A DNA stretch of 64,000 nucleotides from assembly GCF_040183065.1 (NCBI RefSeq), contig NC_091133.1, positions 137,078,306 to 137,142,305 of the forward strand, given 5' to 3'. The DNA comes from Periplaneta americana. Taxonomy: Eukaryota > Arthropoda > Insecta > Blattodea > Blattidae. Positions 33,891 to 44,369 of this stretch are shown one piece after another. Every line of letters begins with the position of its first letter. Within the stretch, counting starts at the first letter, position 1. Made by a program: the position numbers and the translations under genes. The notes beneath the pieces were generated by a model. The model was not told where the DNA came from, searched no databases, and was given only the letters and a program-made list of their open reading frames with translations.

Positions 33891-33947
<57 letters not shown>
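33891..33947. repeat. (AAT)n microsatellite
   Basis: Uninterrupted AAT array. Confidence 0.97.
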
Positions 33948-33948
<1 letters not shown>

Positions 33949-33949
33949 A

Positions 33950-36090
33950 TAAATCAACATGTTGAACCATCTGGTCATAAGAATGGTTGAAATTGAAATA
34001 GAACAACAGTGAGTAGTTTTGACATTGGGCGACGAACTTTTAGATTTCCTCGAAACCTCACAATTTCATGATAGTATATTTACTACTTTTTTACCGCCAA
34101 ATATTATTCAAAGTCTACACTACAAAACACATTTGGCCTCCTTAACTCTGAGAGAACAGTAGCCTAAGTTACATGTCAGACTTCCAGTTAGATGCTGACA
34201 CCTTATTTCACGACTTCATTGTCCGCAAACATGAGCTCTACTTAAATCTAGTAACTTGTGTAGTTTTAAATTAGCCTGCTGTAAATAAGGAGGAAGCTCG
34301 ACATCCAGTTGTTTGCTTATAGCTTCTGGCTGTTCACCGCCAGTAATTCTTACTGTTTCATCTGTTTTTATCATATCACTAGTCAAAAAGAAAACCGCCT
34401 TTCACTCCGACGATCCGAGCTCGAATCTAAGAGACACCTAGTGGAAATTTTGGTAGATAAAGAAGGTGTTGAAGAACGTTTATGAAATCTCCAGGCTTCA
34501 ATACTTTTTAATTATTATTGTTGTCATAAAACAAATGAATGGAAAAATCTTGTTGTAACAAATTATTTAATATCAAATAAAGCGATCATGCTTTCATCAC
34601 GGAAGCAACGAGAGTTTCTGTAATAGTCAACTGAGCCCTTCGTCAGGCCTAACCGAATGTCGATCGTCTCGTACATTTATTAATGCTGACTGTTGTGCAG
34701 GTCGACCATTTAGGCAAGACTATCGTTGTAAGTGTATTGTCGTGTTTCCGAGAAAGAGAAGAACTCCTTCAACCTTTGTTCGGGGTCCGTCAAGCGTTGT
34801 TTTTATTTAATTGCGAACGATATTGAGATATGATTAATTAGGTTAAATTATATCCGACCAATGGCAGAAATTTCTGGCACAAGCTATAGTACAAAATCTA
34901 TATGTTGCATGAACATTTACATGAGCCTCATAATAAACAACATTGTAAATCGTCTGGCCATCACGAACGACCCCTCCCGCCACAACTCACGCTGTTTCAT
35001 CAGAATATATACTCTGTTCGTATTATATAACACGGAAACCAGGTCCGTCGGGGGATGGGTGTGTATTCCACGACTAACACCATCCATCACTGGGCCATCA
35101 CCGACCTCAAATCCCGTGCGCGGGGGGTGAGATCCCCCATGCATCACGGTGACAACATCTACGAGCAAGCATCAGAAAATGCGCGATACCCGGGCCCGTG
35201 TAGCCGGCTAACACCACGGGGCACATTACACAAGACAAATGTTCGGATAAAAAAAGGTTTTTTGTGAATGGGGGTGGGGATGGTGTGTAGCCTACACATC
35301 AGGGGTGAGCTGCTGTGTACGGTTGGAATGGGGGATTGTAGGTGGGAGTTCCGCCCCAAACCACTGGTATTTGCGAACCTGCAGCTAGGATGGACGACCA
35401 CCAACCCTCTCACCCTTCGCCGCCCCTCGAACAACCCCCGCATTTTAAATTCCAATAATTTTCTATAGCTGTGAAAAAAGAGTGCTGAATGTTGGAGAGA
35501 TATGGGGAGGGGTGAGGGCAAAGGCAGAATAATAATAAAAAAGATTGAGGTATTTGTGTATGTGTATAGGATAGCCGGCTCCTATCATCAGAACCCGATA
35601 AAAAGATACATGCACGGTTGGAAGGCATATTTCGCCTGGCCTCATTCCTTGCTCTCAACGCACATAGTTTTTCAAATATCTGTTTGATGCCTAAATCACA
35701 ACTTTTCGGCACTTCTCTCCTTGCAGGTTCTTTGTGCTCAAAAATGGAATTCTCGGGATATCATCTGAAATAAGCGGAATGGCGCAGACAAGAACGTAAC
35801 ACAAGTCCAGTAGGAAATAGCTTGCTCACTGAAATGCCACTTGGTTACAGGGGCATTCCTACAGTCTCAGCTATGATTTTGGTATACAGATTCCTTCCAA
35901 AATGCTCAAAACCTGTATGTAAGTTAGGCTATACAACATCATCAATATGTAGGCCTATAGACATAAGTAATACATCATCACCACCATCTGCTACTGCTTT
36001 ATTTCCACTGTCCTCGGTATGAGATTGGTTGATAGGCCTGTATTGTCCATAAAATAACGAGTAAATGAGGCTTGCCAGCGCCACGTAGGA
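33950..36090. other. Unannotated stretch with GC-rich middle
   Basis: The part from 34980 to 35720 is GC-rich and has long overlapping frames on both strands (for example 35159-35521 minus, 120 codons), none with a recognisable domain. It may be an unrecognised transposon 5' region or a host regulatory area. Confidence 0.4.
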
Positions 36091-36099
36091 ACTGACTTT

Positions 36100-37046
36100 C
36101 TTTGAATGAAAGGAATCCAAGAATTGAATGTGAAATTATTTGTCGCCGACGAAGTTGCCTGTTTTGCGGACAGATTAACATGTCGAAAGGGACTGTCGAT
36201 GTTTTACAAAAACAGCAAAGGTCTGTTGCGAAACAATATACAGTAAAATATTTTCGACTTAAAAAGATGGCCCTTGTATATTCGCTACTGGACCTGAAAC
36301 AATCTGAGCTATCGATGTTGAGGAAGAATTAAGAACCGCTGCTATTTGGAAATCACTTTATAACAGCGATGGGCGTTTGAGTGCATTTGCCCTCCGTGCT
36401 CACGGGGAATTCCAAGTGCAGCGCTGTAGTGTGCCAGCAGCTGTGACAGATCTTACAGCTTTTAATGAGCTAAATTAGGACTTCGGAGAAAAGGAATTCT
36501 TAATACACAATTTGCAGATAGGATTGCAGCTTTTAAGGAGAAATTGCGGTTATGGATACGTCAAATGCAAAAGGGCGAAATATATCATTTTCCATCCTTA
36601 TCTAAGCGCATAGAATTTTGAACAATGAAAATTTATAAATATACGCATGTATTCTATCCGGTCTATTAGAGGAATTTACATCAAGGTTCCACGATTTAGA
36701 TTACCTGGATTTGCGTATTTTCGCTACATGTTCTGATTCCAACTGATTATTGATAAAGTCCCCCCCTTCATTATAGTGTGAATTGATTGACCTGCGATGT
36801 GATCGAGAGATGCGAGCGAAATATGATTCAAGGTCGAGTCTTATGCACGGATTCCCAAGAGGACGCTTTCCCAATCTGCATAAGCTGTGTGAGAAAGTTT
36901 TGTGTTTATTTGGTTCCACTTATAGATTTGAACAGTTATTTTCTATGACGAAAATAAACAAATCTCAAACAAGAAATGATGGGCTTTTAACGGCAGTTCT
37001 TTGCAAGCTTGTGCTAATACAGTTTCTCCAAATCTTGAGAAATTGA
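36100..37046 (+). pseudogene. hAT transposase relic, GTF2IRD2/Charlie-like
   Basis: The confident part starts at about 36512 with FADRIAAFKEKLRLWIRQMQ and KGEIYHFPSL, then in another frame LEEFTSRFHDLDYLD (about 36668-36712). It ends in the open 87-codon frame 36783-37046, which has IDLRCDREMRAKYDS, GRFPNLHKLCEKVLCLFGST and YRFEQLFSMTKINKSQTRN. This order is the C-terminal half of hAT transposases of the Charlie type that gave rise to GTF2IRD2. The usual CEQLFS motif reads FEQLFS, keeping the glutamate. Upstream sequence (36102-36332) is open but not clearly related. Stops and frameshifts are present, and no inverted repeats or target duplication were found. Confidence 0.75.
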
Positions 37047-37049
37047 GTA

Positions 37050-37605
37050 ATATGAATTAATGTGCAACACACATGTTTTGTTTTGTGTTTAAGGAAGTGT
37101 TTCATTACTTTGTGTTCTTATTTAGTTTGGTAGAATAACATTTTCTTATGAAACATACAGTATGTACCGCAACTTGAATAAACCGGTTTTCGTGCACTCT
37201 GTAAGCACACTTCTCTCGTAGTACACCGTGCAAGCACAGAGTGCATAATTCTGCCCGACCTTGCTTTATAAGAATCTCTTAGGGCTATTGGACAGCCCGG
37301 TTGTAACACAATGCCAGTGTGAGTGGCTTTTGATTCGTGACCCACGTCGGTCCTATGCTGGCATTCAGCGCTGTTCTTACATGATGATCAGACTTAATAT
37401 TCCAGCTACCTAAAGACTCAAGTTAAAGACACATTGGGTATATAGTACGCCGAACACAGATGACGCAACGGATAAAGATATAAACAAACAGGTCGTCGCT
37501 TCGTGTTCGTGGAGTACAGTCAACTTCCAATATAGTGGAGCACTGTTGAACAAGTTGTGACCAACTGCTGAATTGAGGCGTGACCTACATGTAGTTACAT
37601 ATATT
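37050..37605. other. Unannotated spacer left of mariner
   Basis: No gene or repeat recognised. Confidence 0.5.
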
Positions 37606-37610
37606 ACATA

Positions 37611-38969
37611 CGTGGTACAGTCATTAAGTTCTAAGACTTGACGCCTGGAGGGTAGGCTCCCACAAGAATCTGGATGTATTACAAGATGCCGCATAACACG
37701 GCGTACATTTAAACAGAACCACATCCTCCCTCAAAATAGCCTCCGTTGGGCGTTATGCACGTTTGCCAACGTTGGTATAGCTGCTGGAAGTACCGTTGAA
37801 AGATGTTGGCAGGAAGGTCCCGTATAGCTTCTCTTGTGGAAGTCATGACCACTTCGGAAGAATGAAATCTACGCCCACGTAGGGTTGCTTTCATGCGATG
37901 AAAGAGAAAAAAATCGCATGGTGCGAGATCAGGTGAGTACGGAGGGTGTGGAAGAACTGTCACCTGTTGTCTTGCAAGTTCCTCTTGGACAAGGACAGAG
38001 CGATGTGCAGGGGCGTTGTCATGTAGCAACAGCCAATTCTTTGTACGCCATAGCTCAGGTAGCTTACGGCGAATTGAATCTCGTAAACGGCCAAGGATCT
38101 ATTTGTATCGGGTTTTGTTCACAGTTGCACCTTCTGGGATGAATTCCATGTGAACAATTCCATTTGAATCAAAAAACAGTTCAAGCATCACCTTGCCTTT
38201 TGACCTGTCTTGTCGCGGTTTTTTCTGTCGTGGTGATAACGGCGTTTTCCAGGTGGCGGATTGTCGTTTCAGTTACGGATCGTAAAGGAAACACCAAGTT
38301 TCGTCTCCAGTTATTATCCGGTTGAGAAACGTCAGATCATCGTCAGCACTACTGATGAGGTCACCACAAATCATCATGCGATCATCACGTTGGTCTTGCG
38401 ACAGGATTCGTGGCACACTGTGCTGGGAAGCACGAGACATGTTCAGGTCATCAGACAGAATTTTGTAGCAAGTACCATGGCTGACCCCTACTGTTGCTGC
38501 GATATCGTCTACCGATTGGGAGCGGTTAGCACGCACCAACGTTGCAACTTCTTGGATCTTGCGTTCAGTTCGAATTGTTTGTGGCCGACCAGTACGCACA
38601 TCATCTTCCAAACTGTCTCTTCCTTGCAAAAAACGTCGGTGCCACCTAAACACAACACTGCGACTCACTGCGTCCTCACCGTAAACTTGCTGCATCATTT
38701 GAAACGTTTCGGCAGCAGTTTTGCCTAATTTCTGGCAGAACTTGATGTTTGCCCGTTGCTCAAACTGTGACATCTCGGGTTCCGACGTGCGCATTCAAAT
38801 CACCGTCACAACAAAGACCGTAGTTCTGCTTACAGTGCATGCACTCAACTGTCTCTTGTTGGGTCGAGAGACTAACTGACAAGGTATCATACCATGGCGC
38901 CACCTATGCTTTATAGTGCACCACAACGCCACTATGCGCTCAGTATTAGAACTTAACGACTGTACCACG
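37611..38969 (-). mobile_element. Full-length mariner element
   Basis: The element is 1359 bp, normal for mariner. TA lies outside each end (37609-37610, 38970-38971). The terminal inverted repeats start CGTGGTACAGTC and continue for about 28 bp (TTAAGTTCTAA) with about two differences. The transposase gene fills the minus strand from 38794 to 37709. Both untranslated ends are of normal size, so apart from point mutations the element is structurally complete. Confidence 0.93.
37709..38794 (-). pseudogene. Mariner transposase, two in-frame stops
   Basis: One reading frame of about 361 codons runs from the ATG at 38794 without frameshift. The N-terminal half (residues 1-173) has the two helix-turn-helix DNA-binding segments (FCQKLGKTAAETFQMM; VSRSVVFRWHRRFLQGRD) and the linker TGRPQT. 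The catalytic aspartates are all present: ITGDETW (D164), HDNAPAH (D259) and SPDLAPCDFF (D294), giving the D-34-D spacing that defines mariner. Stops interrupt at codon 174 (TAA, 38275-38273, where the family has glutamate or a similar residue) and codon 232 (TAG, 38101-38099). Two nonsense changes and no indels suggest a fairly young, inactive copy. The open frame on the opposite strand (38261-38728) is its antisense shadow. Confidence 0.93.
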
Positions 38970-38971
38970 TA

Positions 38972-39375
38972 TAAACGCGTGCTGGAGCCGTCATGATCGC
39001 TGCAGTGAATAACAATGTGCATTCATAAGCTACGGAACTTGAACTTGCTGCAGATATCACTTAAAAGGTTTTATATAGCGATAGGCTAGGCTAAACTTAT
39101 TTCATGACGTCATTGGTGCATGAGAATAATGCAAGATATTCCTATCACGCTATTGCATATGTCACTTGCCTCTGAAAACACACTATTTTTTGCATACTTT
39201 TCTATAAATTCTCTAAAATGTCGATTATTTGATTTAGTAATTGTGTTGGCACTGTACACAAATCCATGCTGAACGTCGAGGTGGCGTAGTCAATATCTTG
39301 ACAATTCTCAAATTTTGATGGTACTGATCCTTTTGGTTCAACAGATTTTCTATGCCTTTTGGTAACTCAATGTCG
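38972..39375. other. Unannotated spacer
   Basis: Nothing recognised. Confidence 0.5.
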
Positions 39376-39379
39376 TTCA

Positions 39380-39642
39380 ATGAACAGTTATACTACCGGT
39401 TGTTCTGTATGGCTGTGAAACTTCGACTCTCACTTTGAGAGACGAACGGAGGTTAAAGGTGTTCGAGAATAAGGTTCTTAGGAAAATATTTGGGGCTAAG
39501 AGGAATGAAATTACAGAAGAATGAAAAAAATTACACAACCCAGAACTGTACGCAATGTATTCTTCACCTAACATAATTAGAAACATTAAATTCAGACATT
39601 TGAGATGAGCAGGACATGTAGCACGTATGGGTAAATCCAGAA

Positions 39643-39688
<46 letters not shown>

Positions 39689-39880
39689 ATTTGGGAGAGC
39701 TGAGAGAAAAGACCTTTGGGGAGGCCGAGACGTAGATGGGAAGATAATATTAAAATGGATTTGAGGGAGGTTGGTTATGATGATACAGACTGAATTAATC
39801 TTGCACAGGATAGGAACCGATGGCGGGCTTATGTGAGGACGGCAATGAACCTCCGGGTTCCTTAAAAGCCACTTTTAAGT
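39380..39880 (+). pseudogene. RTE-like LINE 3' fragment with embedded (TA)n
   Basis: The sequence aligns with 31400-31870: YGCETSTLTLRDERRLKVFE, then KVLRKIFGAKRNE, HVARMGKSRN, a TA dinucleotide array at 39645-39684, and RPLGRPRRRWEDN. It ends in GGGTTCCTTAAAAGCCA. In the sibling copy the array position holds about 20 bp of ordinary coding sequence. Several stops and a frameshift are present, and the 5' part is absent. Confidence 0.9.
39645..39684. repeat. (TA)n microsatellite inside a LINE gene
   Basis: About 20 TA units, located between codons for HVARM and the glycine-arginine tail of the LINE. Confidence 0.97.
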
Positions 39881-39884
39881 AAGT

Positions 39885-40420
39885 AATGCCTTTCAATGCA
39901 ATGCTTTTCTCACTTTTATGTTCATTTGACACAATTTATATGTAATGTTGTCTATATTAACAGTGAAAATATCAGTTCAATACTGCTCAAGTATGCCCTA
40001 CAACAACACGCTTGAGCGTCTTACACAGGCATTTTACTTTTGCAATCAGCCACGAAGTTGTAGTTATTAAATAATAGAACTAGTAACAGAATTGATAACA
40101 GTATCCACTACGACTGGATCCCGACTTCGACTTGCTAGAGCGAAGGGTAGAGGAAACGTAACTATTTTGTATACCTACGCTATGACGTCACTAGGCTATA
40201 TTTCGAATCAGGCAACTTCACAGATAGCTGAATTACGAAGCCTAGGAATGAAGCTGGGCGCTGAACATCGCGGGATATGCTTTGCATTTCTGTTTGTTTT
40301 TCTAAACCCAACAGCAGACTCCGCAACTCAATGCTAGGGACGTCCACTGCTGTGGCAATTTCTCCAGTAAATCTAACCAAGCCGCGCACGATACCACTGC
40401 TCCATCGTTTTTCCGTTCTG
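39885..40420. other. Unannotated stretch
   Basis: No family recognised; the overlapping 106-codon frame on the minus strand (40180-40500) shows no known domain. Confidence 0.45.
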
Positions 40421-40424
40421 GTGG

Positions 40425-40478
40425 TGTGGAAGAGAAGGCCTGATGGCCAAAACTCCACCAAAGTAAATAAATAAATTA
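40425..40478 (+). repeat. LINE 3'-end hairpin module
   Basis: GGTGTGGAAGAGAAGGCCTG followed by ATGGCCAAAACTCCACC and AAATAAATAAATT. It has the same layout as 18660-18720, including the GGCC-loop-GGCC hairpin. Confidence 0.6.
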
Positions 40479-40489
40479 TGCGAAGCATG

Positions 40490-40742
40490 GAGAGAGTCAT
40501 ATATTTTACGTCGCTTTATCAACTGCTATGGCTGTCTAGCTTCTGAGTGATATGAAGGTGATAATGCCAGCGAGATGAATCCAGGGATCAGCGCACAAAG
40601 TTACCCAGCATTTGCTATTAATGGGTTGAGGGAAAACTCCGGAAAAAACCTCAACCAGGTAACTTTTCCCAACTAGGATTCGAATCCGGACCCGCTTCTT
40701 TGACGACCAGACAGACTAACCGTTACTCTACAGCTGTGGACG
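40490..40742 (-). repeat. tRNA-derived SINE, antisense (family C)
   Basis: In reverse complement, a head with GTAGAGTAACGGTTAGTCTG (A box region) and GGATTCGAATCC (B box) is followed by ACCTGGTTGAGGTTTTTTCC, a central block shared in pattern with family A, and a distal part different from family A. A different tRNA head joined to a similar central block implies modular evolution. Confidence 0.82.
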
Positions 40743-40744
40743 AG

Positions 40745-41295
40745 TCATATTGTAAATAGTTATTTATGATACAAATGTTAAACGTGTCACTTTACTTCGT
40801 GAGTAGGGATGTTTGTTAAACGAGGTTTTCAGACCAGATGGAAAGTTCTTGATGTTAAAAAATGTTGCTGTACGTATGGTGGGTGTATTCGGAGAAGAAC
40901 TGTCAGATGACTGCGAACAATGTTCAGGACTAGGAAGTCCACTGCAATAAAAATTCCAAATAACAAGACTAAAGTTCCATGAACTTTCAATATTGTTGGT
41001 AAATTTTTGGTATAGGCCTACTTGGTATATGTACAAGAATAAGTTCTGACTGACTTTTATTCGCTGGCAACTTAAACACTTTTCGTACAACAAGTACTGC
41101 TGACTGCCAATCTCTTCGATGCAAAACTGTCGGAAGAAAATGACATGAAAATTGATGTTTTCAAAACTAACCATAGCAATAAAAACTACTTTCTTAAGTT
41201 TAACTATAACTTAAATAATAATCAAGTCAACAGAACAGATGTTAAGACCTTGGAATATGCTTTGAGAGCAAACTTTATTTTCACAACATGTAAAT
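40745..41295. other. Unannotated stretch
   Basis: A 136-codon frame at 40764-41174 (minus) is the longest unexplained one here, but it shows no domain. It begins with a hydrophobic phenylalanine-rich stretch and its composition follows the AT-rich background. One TAGGCCTA lies at about 41013. Confidence 0.45.
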
Positions 41296-41298
41296 TAC

Positions 41299-42905
41299 GT
41301 GAAATACAATCACGCAACTAGAATGTTGGGTCTACCCTGTAATAAGGTAAACAATGTATTCTTTCTCTACGGCTATTTTATATTGAATAATGCACTTTAT
41401 TTCAGTGAGATTCAACTCTACTCTGGAATTCTAGTGAGATCTAAACATGAATATACATCCGTAATCTGCAATTCTAGTGAGATCTAAACATGAGTATACA
41501 TCTGTAATCTGAAATTCTAGTGAGATTTAAACATGAATATACATCCGTAATCTGCAATTCTAGTGAGATCTAAACATGAATATACATCTGTAATCTGCAA
41601 TTCTAGTGAGATTTAAACATGAGTATACATCTGTAATCTGAAATTCTAGTGAGATCTAAACATGAGTATACATCTGTAATCTGAAATTCTAGTGAGATCT
41701 AAACTTGAATATACATCCGTAATCTGCACTTCTAGTGAGATCTAAACATGAGCATACATCTGTAACCTGGAATTCCAGTGAGATCTAAACATGAATATAC
41801 ATCTGTAATCTGGAATTCTAGTGAGATCTAAACATGAATATACATCTGTAATCTGAAATTCTAGTGAGATCTAAACTTGAATATACATCCGTAGTCTGCA
41901 ATTCTAGTGAGATCTAAACTGTAATATGGAATTACAGTGAGATCTCAACTTGAATATACATCTGTAATCTGGAATTCTAGTGAGATCTAAACGTGAATAT
42001 ACATCTGTAATCTGAAATTCTAGTGAGATCTAAACTTGAATATACATCCGTAGTCTGCAATTCTAGTGAGATCTAAACTGTAATATGGAATTACAGTGAG
42101 ATCTCAACTTGAATATACATCTGTAATCTGGAATGCTAGTGAGATCTAAACGTGAATATACATCTGTAATCTGGAATTCTAGTGAGATCTGAACTTGAAT
42201 ATACATCCGTAATCTACAATTCTAGTGAGATCTAAACTTTAATATGGAATTAGAGTGAGACCTCAACTTGAATATACATCTGTACTCTGGAATTATAGTG
42301 AGATCTAAACTTGAATATGTATCCGTAATCTGCAATTCTAGTGAGATATAAATTTTAATATGCATTTGTACTCTGGAATTCTAGTGAGATCTCAACTTGA
42401 ATGTGCATCTGTACTCTGGAATTCTAGTGAGCTCTAAACTTGAATAATCATCTATACTCTGAATTTTTAGTGAAATATAAACTTGAATATGCATCTGTAC
42501 TCTGGAATTCTAGTGAGATCTGTACTTTGAATTAATAGTGAAATATAAACTTAAGTATGCATCTGTACTCTGGAATTGTAGTGGGATCTAAACTTGAATA
42601 TGCATGTGTACTCTTGAATTCTGTTTCAATAACTGACTCGGCTAACTCAGAAAGCATCCAAGGAAAATCGTCTGGTTATGTTCATATAGATTTCTGCCTA
42701 GTGACTCCGGGAACAGTTAAGATGAAAACTGTGACAATTTGAAATTTCGAGCTTATAATCCAAACGCTTGATCTTGATTCGTATCTTTTCAAGGTCCTTA
42801 ACGGTGATAACATAATCGAGCCTCTTACAAACAGTCCTAGCGTTTGTGTTCTTGCGAAAATTATGAGAGCTCACGAACCTTTGCGCAACAGAGATTCTAG
42901 ATCTT
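41299..42905 (+). pseudogene. LINE reverse transcriptase relic containing a minisatellite
   Basis: Before the array, RMLGLPCNKVNNVFF and ALYFSEIQLYSGILVRSKHE follow the thumb region of jockey/CR1-like reverse transcriptases (L-x-Y-x3-LVRSKLEYAS-x-VWNS). After the array, SKLEYACVLLNSVSITDSAN and then FKVLNGDN (about 42790) continue the same protein in broken frames. The interior, 41431-42620, is a tandem array made of the LVRSKLEYASVIWNS coding segment. Stops and frameshifts abound. Confidence 0.72.
41431..42620. repeat. 43-bp minisatellite, about 27 units
   Basis: The unit is ATTCTAGTGAGATCTAAAC, then TTGAATATACATCTGTAATC, then TGGA or TGCA. Its start recurs at 41431, 41474 and 41517, giving a 43-bp period. 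Several units are shortened (TAAACTGTAATATGGAATT near 41910 and 42075), producing a higher-order block repeated at about 41860-41990 and 41990-42125. The units drift along the array: ACATCCGTAATCTG forms at the left, GCATCTGTACTCTG forms at the right. Because 43 is not a multiple of three, the coding frame changes in each unit. Confidence 0.95.
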
Positions 42906-43018
42906 TTTCCTTTTTGTGAATATGCATTAGAACTATTACGTTATAGCCTACAACACTAAATTTAAGTGATATAATTTATTAATTAAAAATTTTCAAAACA
43001 GAAAAATATATGACAATA

Positions 43019-43020
43019 AA

Positions 43021-43079
<59 letters not shown>
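43019..43079. repeat. (ATT)n microsatellite
   Basis: Uninterrupted ATT array. Confidence 0.97.
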
Positions 43080-43080
<1 letters not shown>

Positions 43081-43164
43081 CTGTTATTATTTCAGTAATA
43101 GACTACAGAATGATTACTGTAACGTTTTTACTATCCTATAACTGAGTAATCGCTATGGCTAACA

Positions 43165-43505
43165 CATGAATATAAATAAATAAATACAAAAATAAATAAA
43201 TGAATAAATAAATAAATAAGTAAATAAATAAATGAGAAAAAAATAATATAAAGGTATCCCCTACTGCATATACGCCATGAAGGTGAGTGGAGGCATGGAG
43301 GTAGAGCTCCATGCTTTCGTGACCTCGGCACTAGAATGAGATGTGACATCAGCATCACGCTTCGATCGTGTTTCTCCATCCCCCAACACACTGGGAGGCT
43401 GAGTGAACCTCGGTGTTTTTTTCTGGCAACGAGAAAATTCCCGTCACCACCTGGGATTGAGGACAGTACCTTGCAGTGCGCAGCCAGCTGAGCTACCCGA
43501 TCGTC
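43165..43505 (-). repeat. tRNA-derived SINE, antisense (family D), with (AAAT)n tail
   Basis: In reverse complement the head is GATCGGGTAGCTCAGCTGGC at about 43502-43483, an excellent A box. The B box region has decayed (CCTCAATCCC). The body contains GGTGACGGGAATTTTCTCGT, CGAGGTTCACTCAGCC and the distal CATGGAGCTCTACCTCCATG palindrome. The tail on the left is an AAAT-type array (43165-43232), as expected for the 3' end of a minus-strand retroposon. Confidence 0.85.
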
Positions 43506-43509
43506 AATA

Positions 43510-44055
43510 ATTAACTATTATTGCTAATTTTGCGCTGCGGTTGGCCACCCCACGTCGTCTGAACCACTGAAACTGAGAACTGTGAGAGCCATTGATATGG
43601 GCCATCAGACGCGTTGAAACTGGAGGTGTGGCGGACTGACGGTAGAAACAGATTCGCTATAGATGTCGTAGGGTTTATCTGGCAACAGCTGCAAGGGACA
43701 ACGAGTACAGTGCCGTCGTCAGGACCCGAAGCCAAGCCGTTGTGAAGGCAAGACTGCGCCAGGCTCGTATTGATCTCTGTGACACGCACGCAGACCGCCG
43801 CCGCCGCCGCCGCCACTCATTAAGAGACGAGCGAGTCTTGCCGCTCAGCATGGCGGGGATGCCTTTGACTCTGATACGTTAGGAAGCCAGCCTGGCTCCG
43901 GCACGGTGCAACTTCCTATTTAAATAAATAACTAGCGAGAATTTTGTCTTATACGTTGTATCCTAAATTAAACGAAAATAAAAAAGAAAACATTAATGGA
44001 ACTCCAAGAACAAAATTTCTTTTAAAATTATATGAAGTTTTAGCAGTTCTGTCTA

Positions 44056-44088
<33 letters not shown>

Positions 44089-44361
44089 GCTGCTATTTGC
44101 ATTGTAAGATAAATCAAAATTTCTCATTCTCACAACAATAAAATTACGTTTTATTAATGGAAATTAATTTTCTTCTACGTGTTATACAGAAATTTTTATA
44201 ACTCAGAATAATTAGGCATCTTGAGTCCATTAATTTTCTACAAATTTACATGAACCATCTACTAAAATTGTAACCTCTTACATTGTTTGGTACTTTCTAA
44301 AATATCAATATAATTATATTAGGTACTTGACTACTGAGTCACTCAGTAAGTAAGTAAGTAA
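43510..44361. other. GC-rich patch then AT-rich spacer
   Basis: 43510-43900 is CpG-containing with a CCG trinucleotide run at 43796-43815 and an ATGGCGGGGATGCC string at 43850. It could be a promoter or exon fragment, but the frame from that ATG stops after about ten codons. TCTG/TCTA tetranucleotides occupy 44050-44094. A short (TAAG)n run at 44346-44363 resembles the LINE tail seen at 31860. Confidence 0.4.
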
Positions 44362-44369
44362 GTAATAAG

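Noticed and set aside
34985-35010. Minus-strand CTGATGAAACAG as a second hammerhead
   Set aside because: GAAA follows the CTGATGA core with no room for helix II.
35159-35521. 120-codon minus-strand frame and overlapping frames to 35712
   Set aside because: Overlapping frames on both strands in GC-rich DNA with no domain; not supported as a gene.
38261-38728. 155-codon plus-strand frame
   Set aside because: Exact antisense of the mariner transposase, which has the recognisable protein.
40764-41174. 136-codon minus-strand frame as a host gene
   Set aside because: No recognisable domain and no signals at either end; it borders the LINE relic and may be part of unrecognised repeat DNA.
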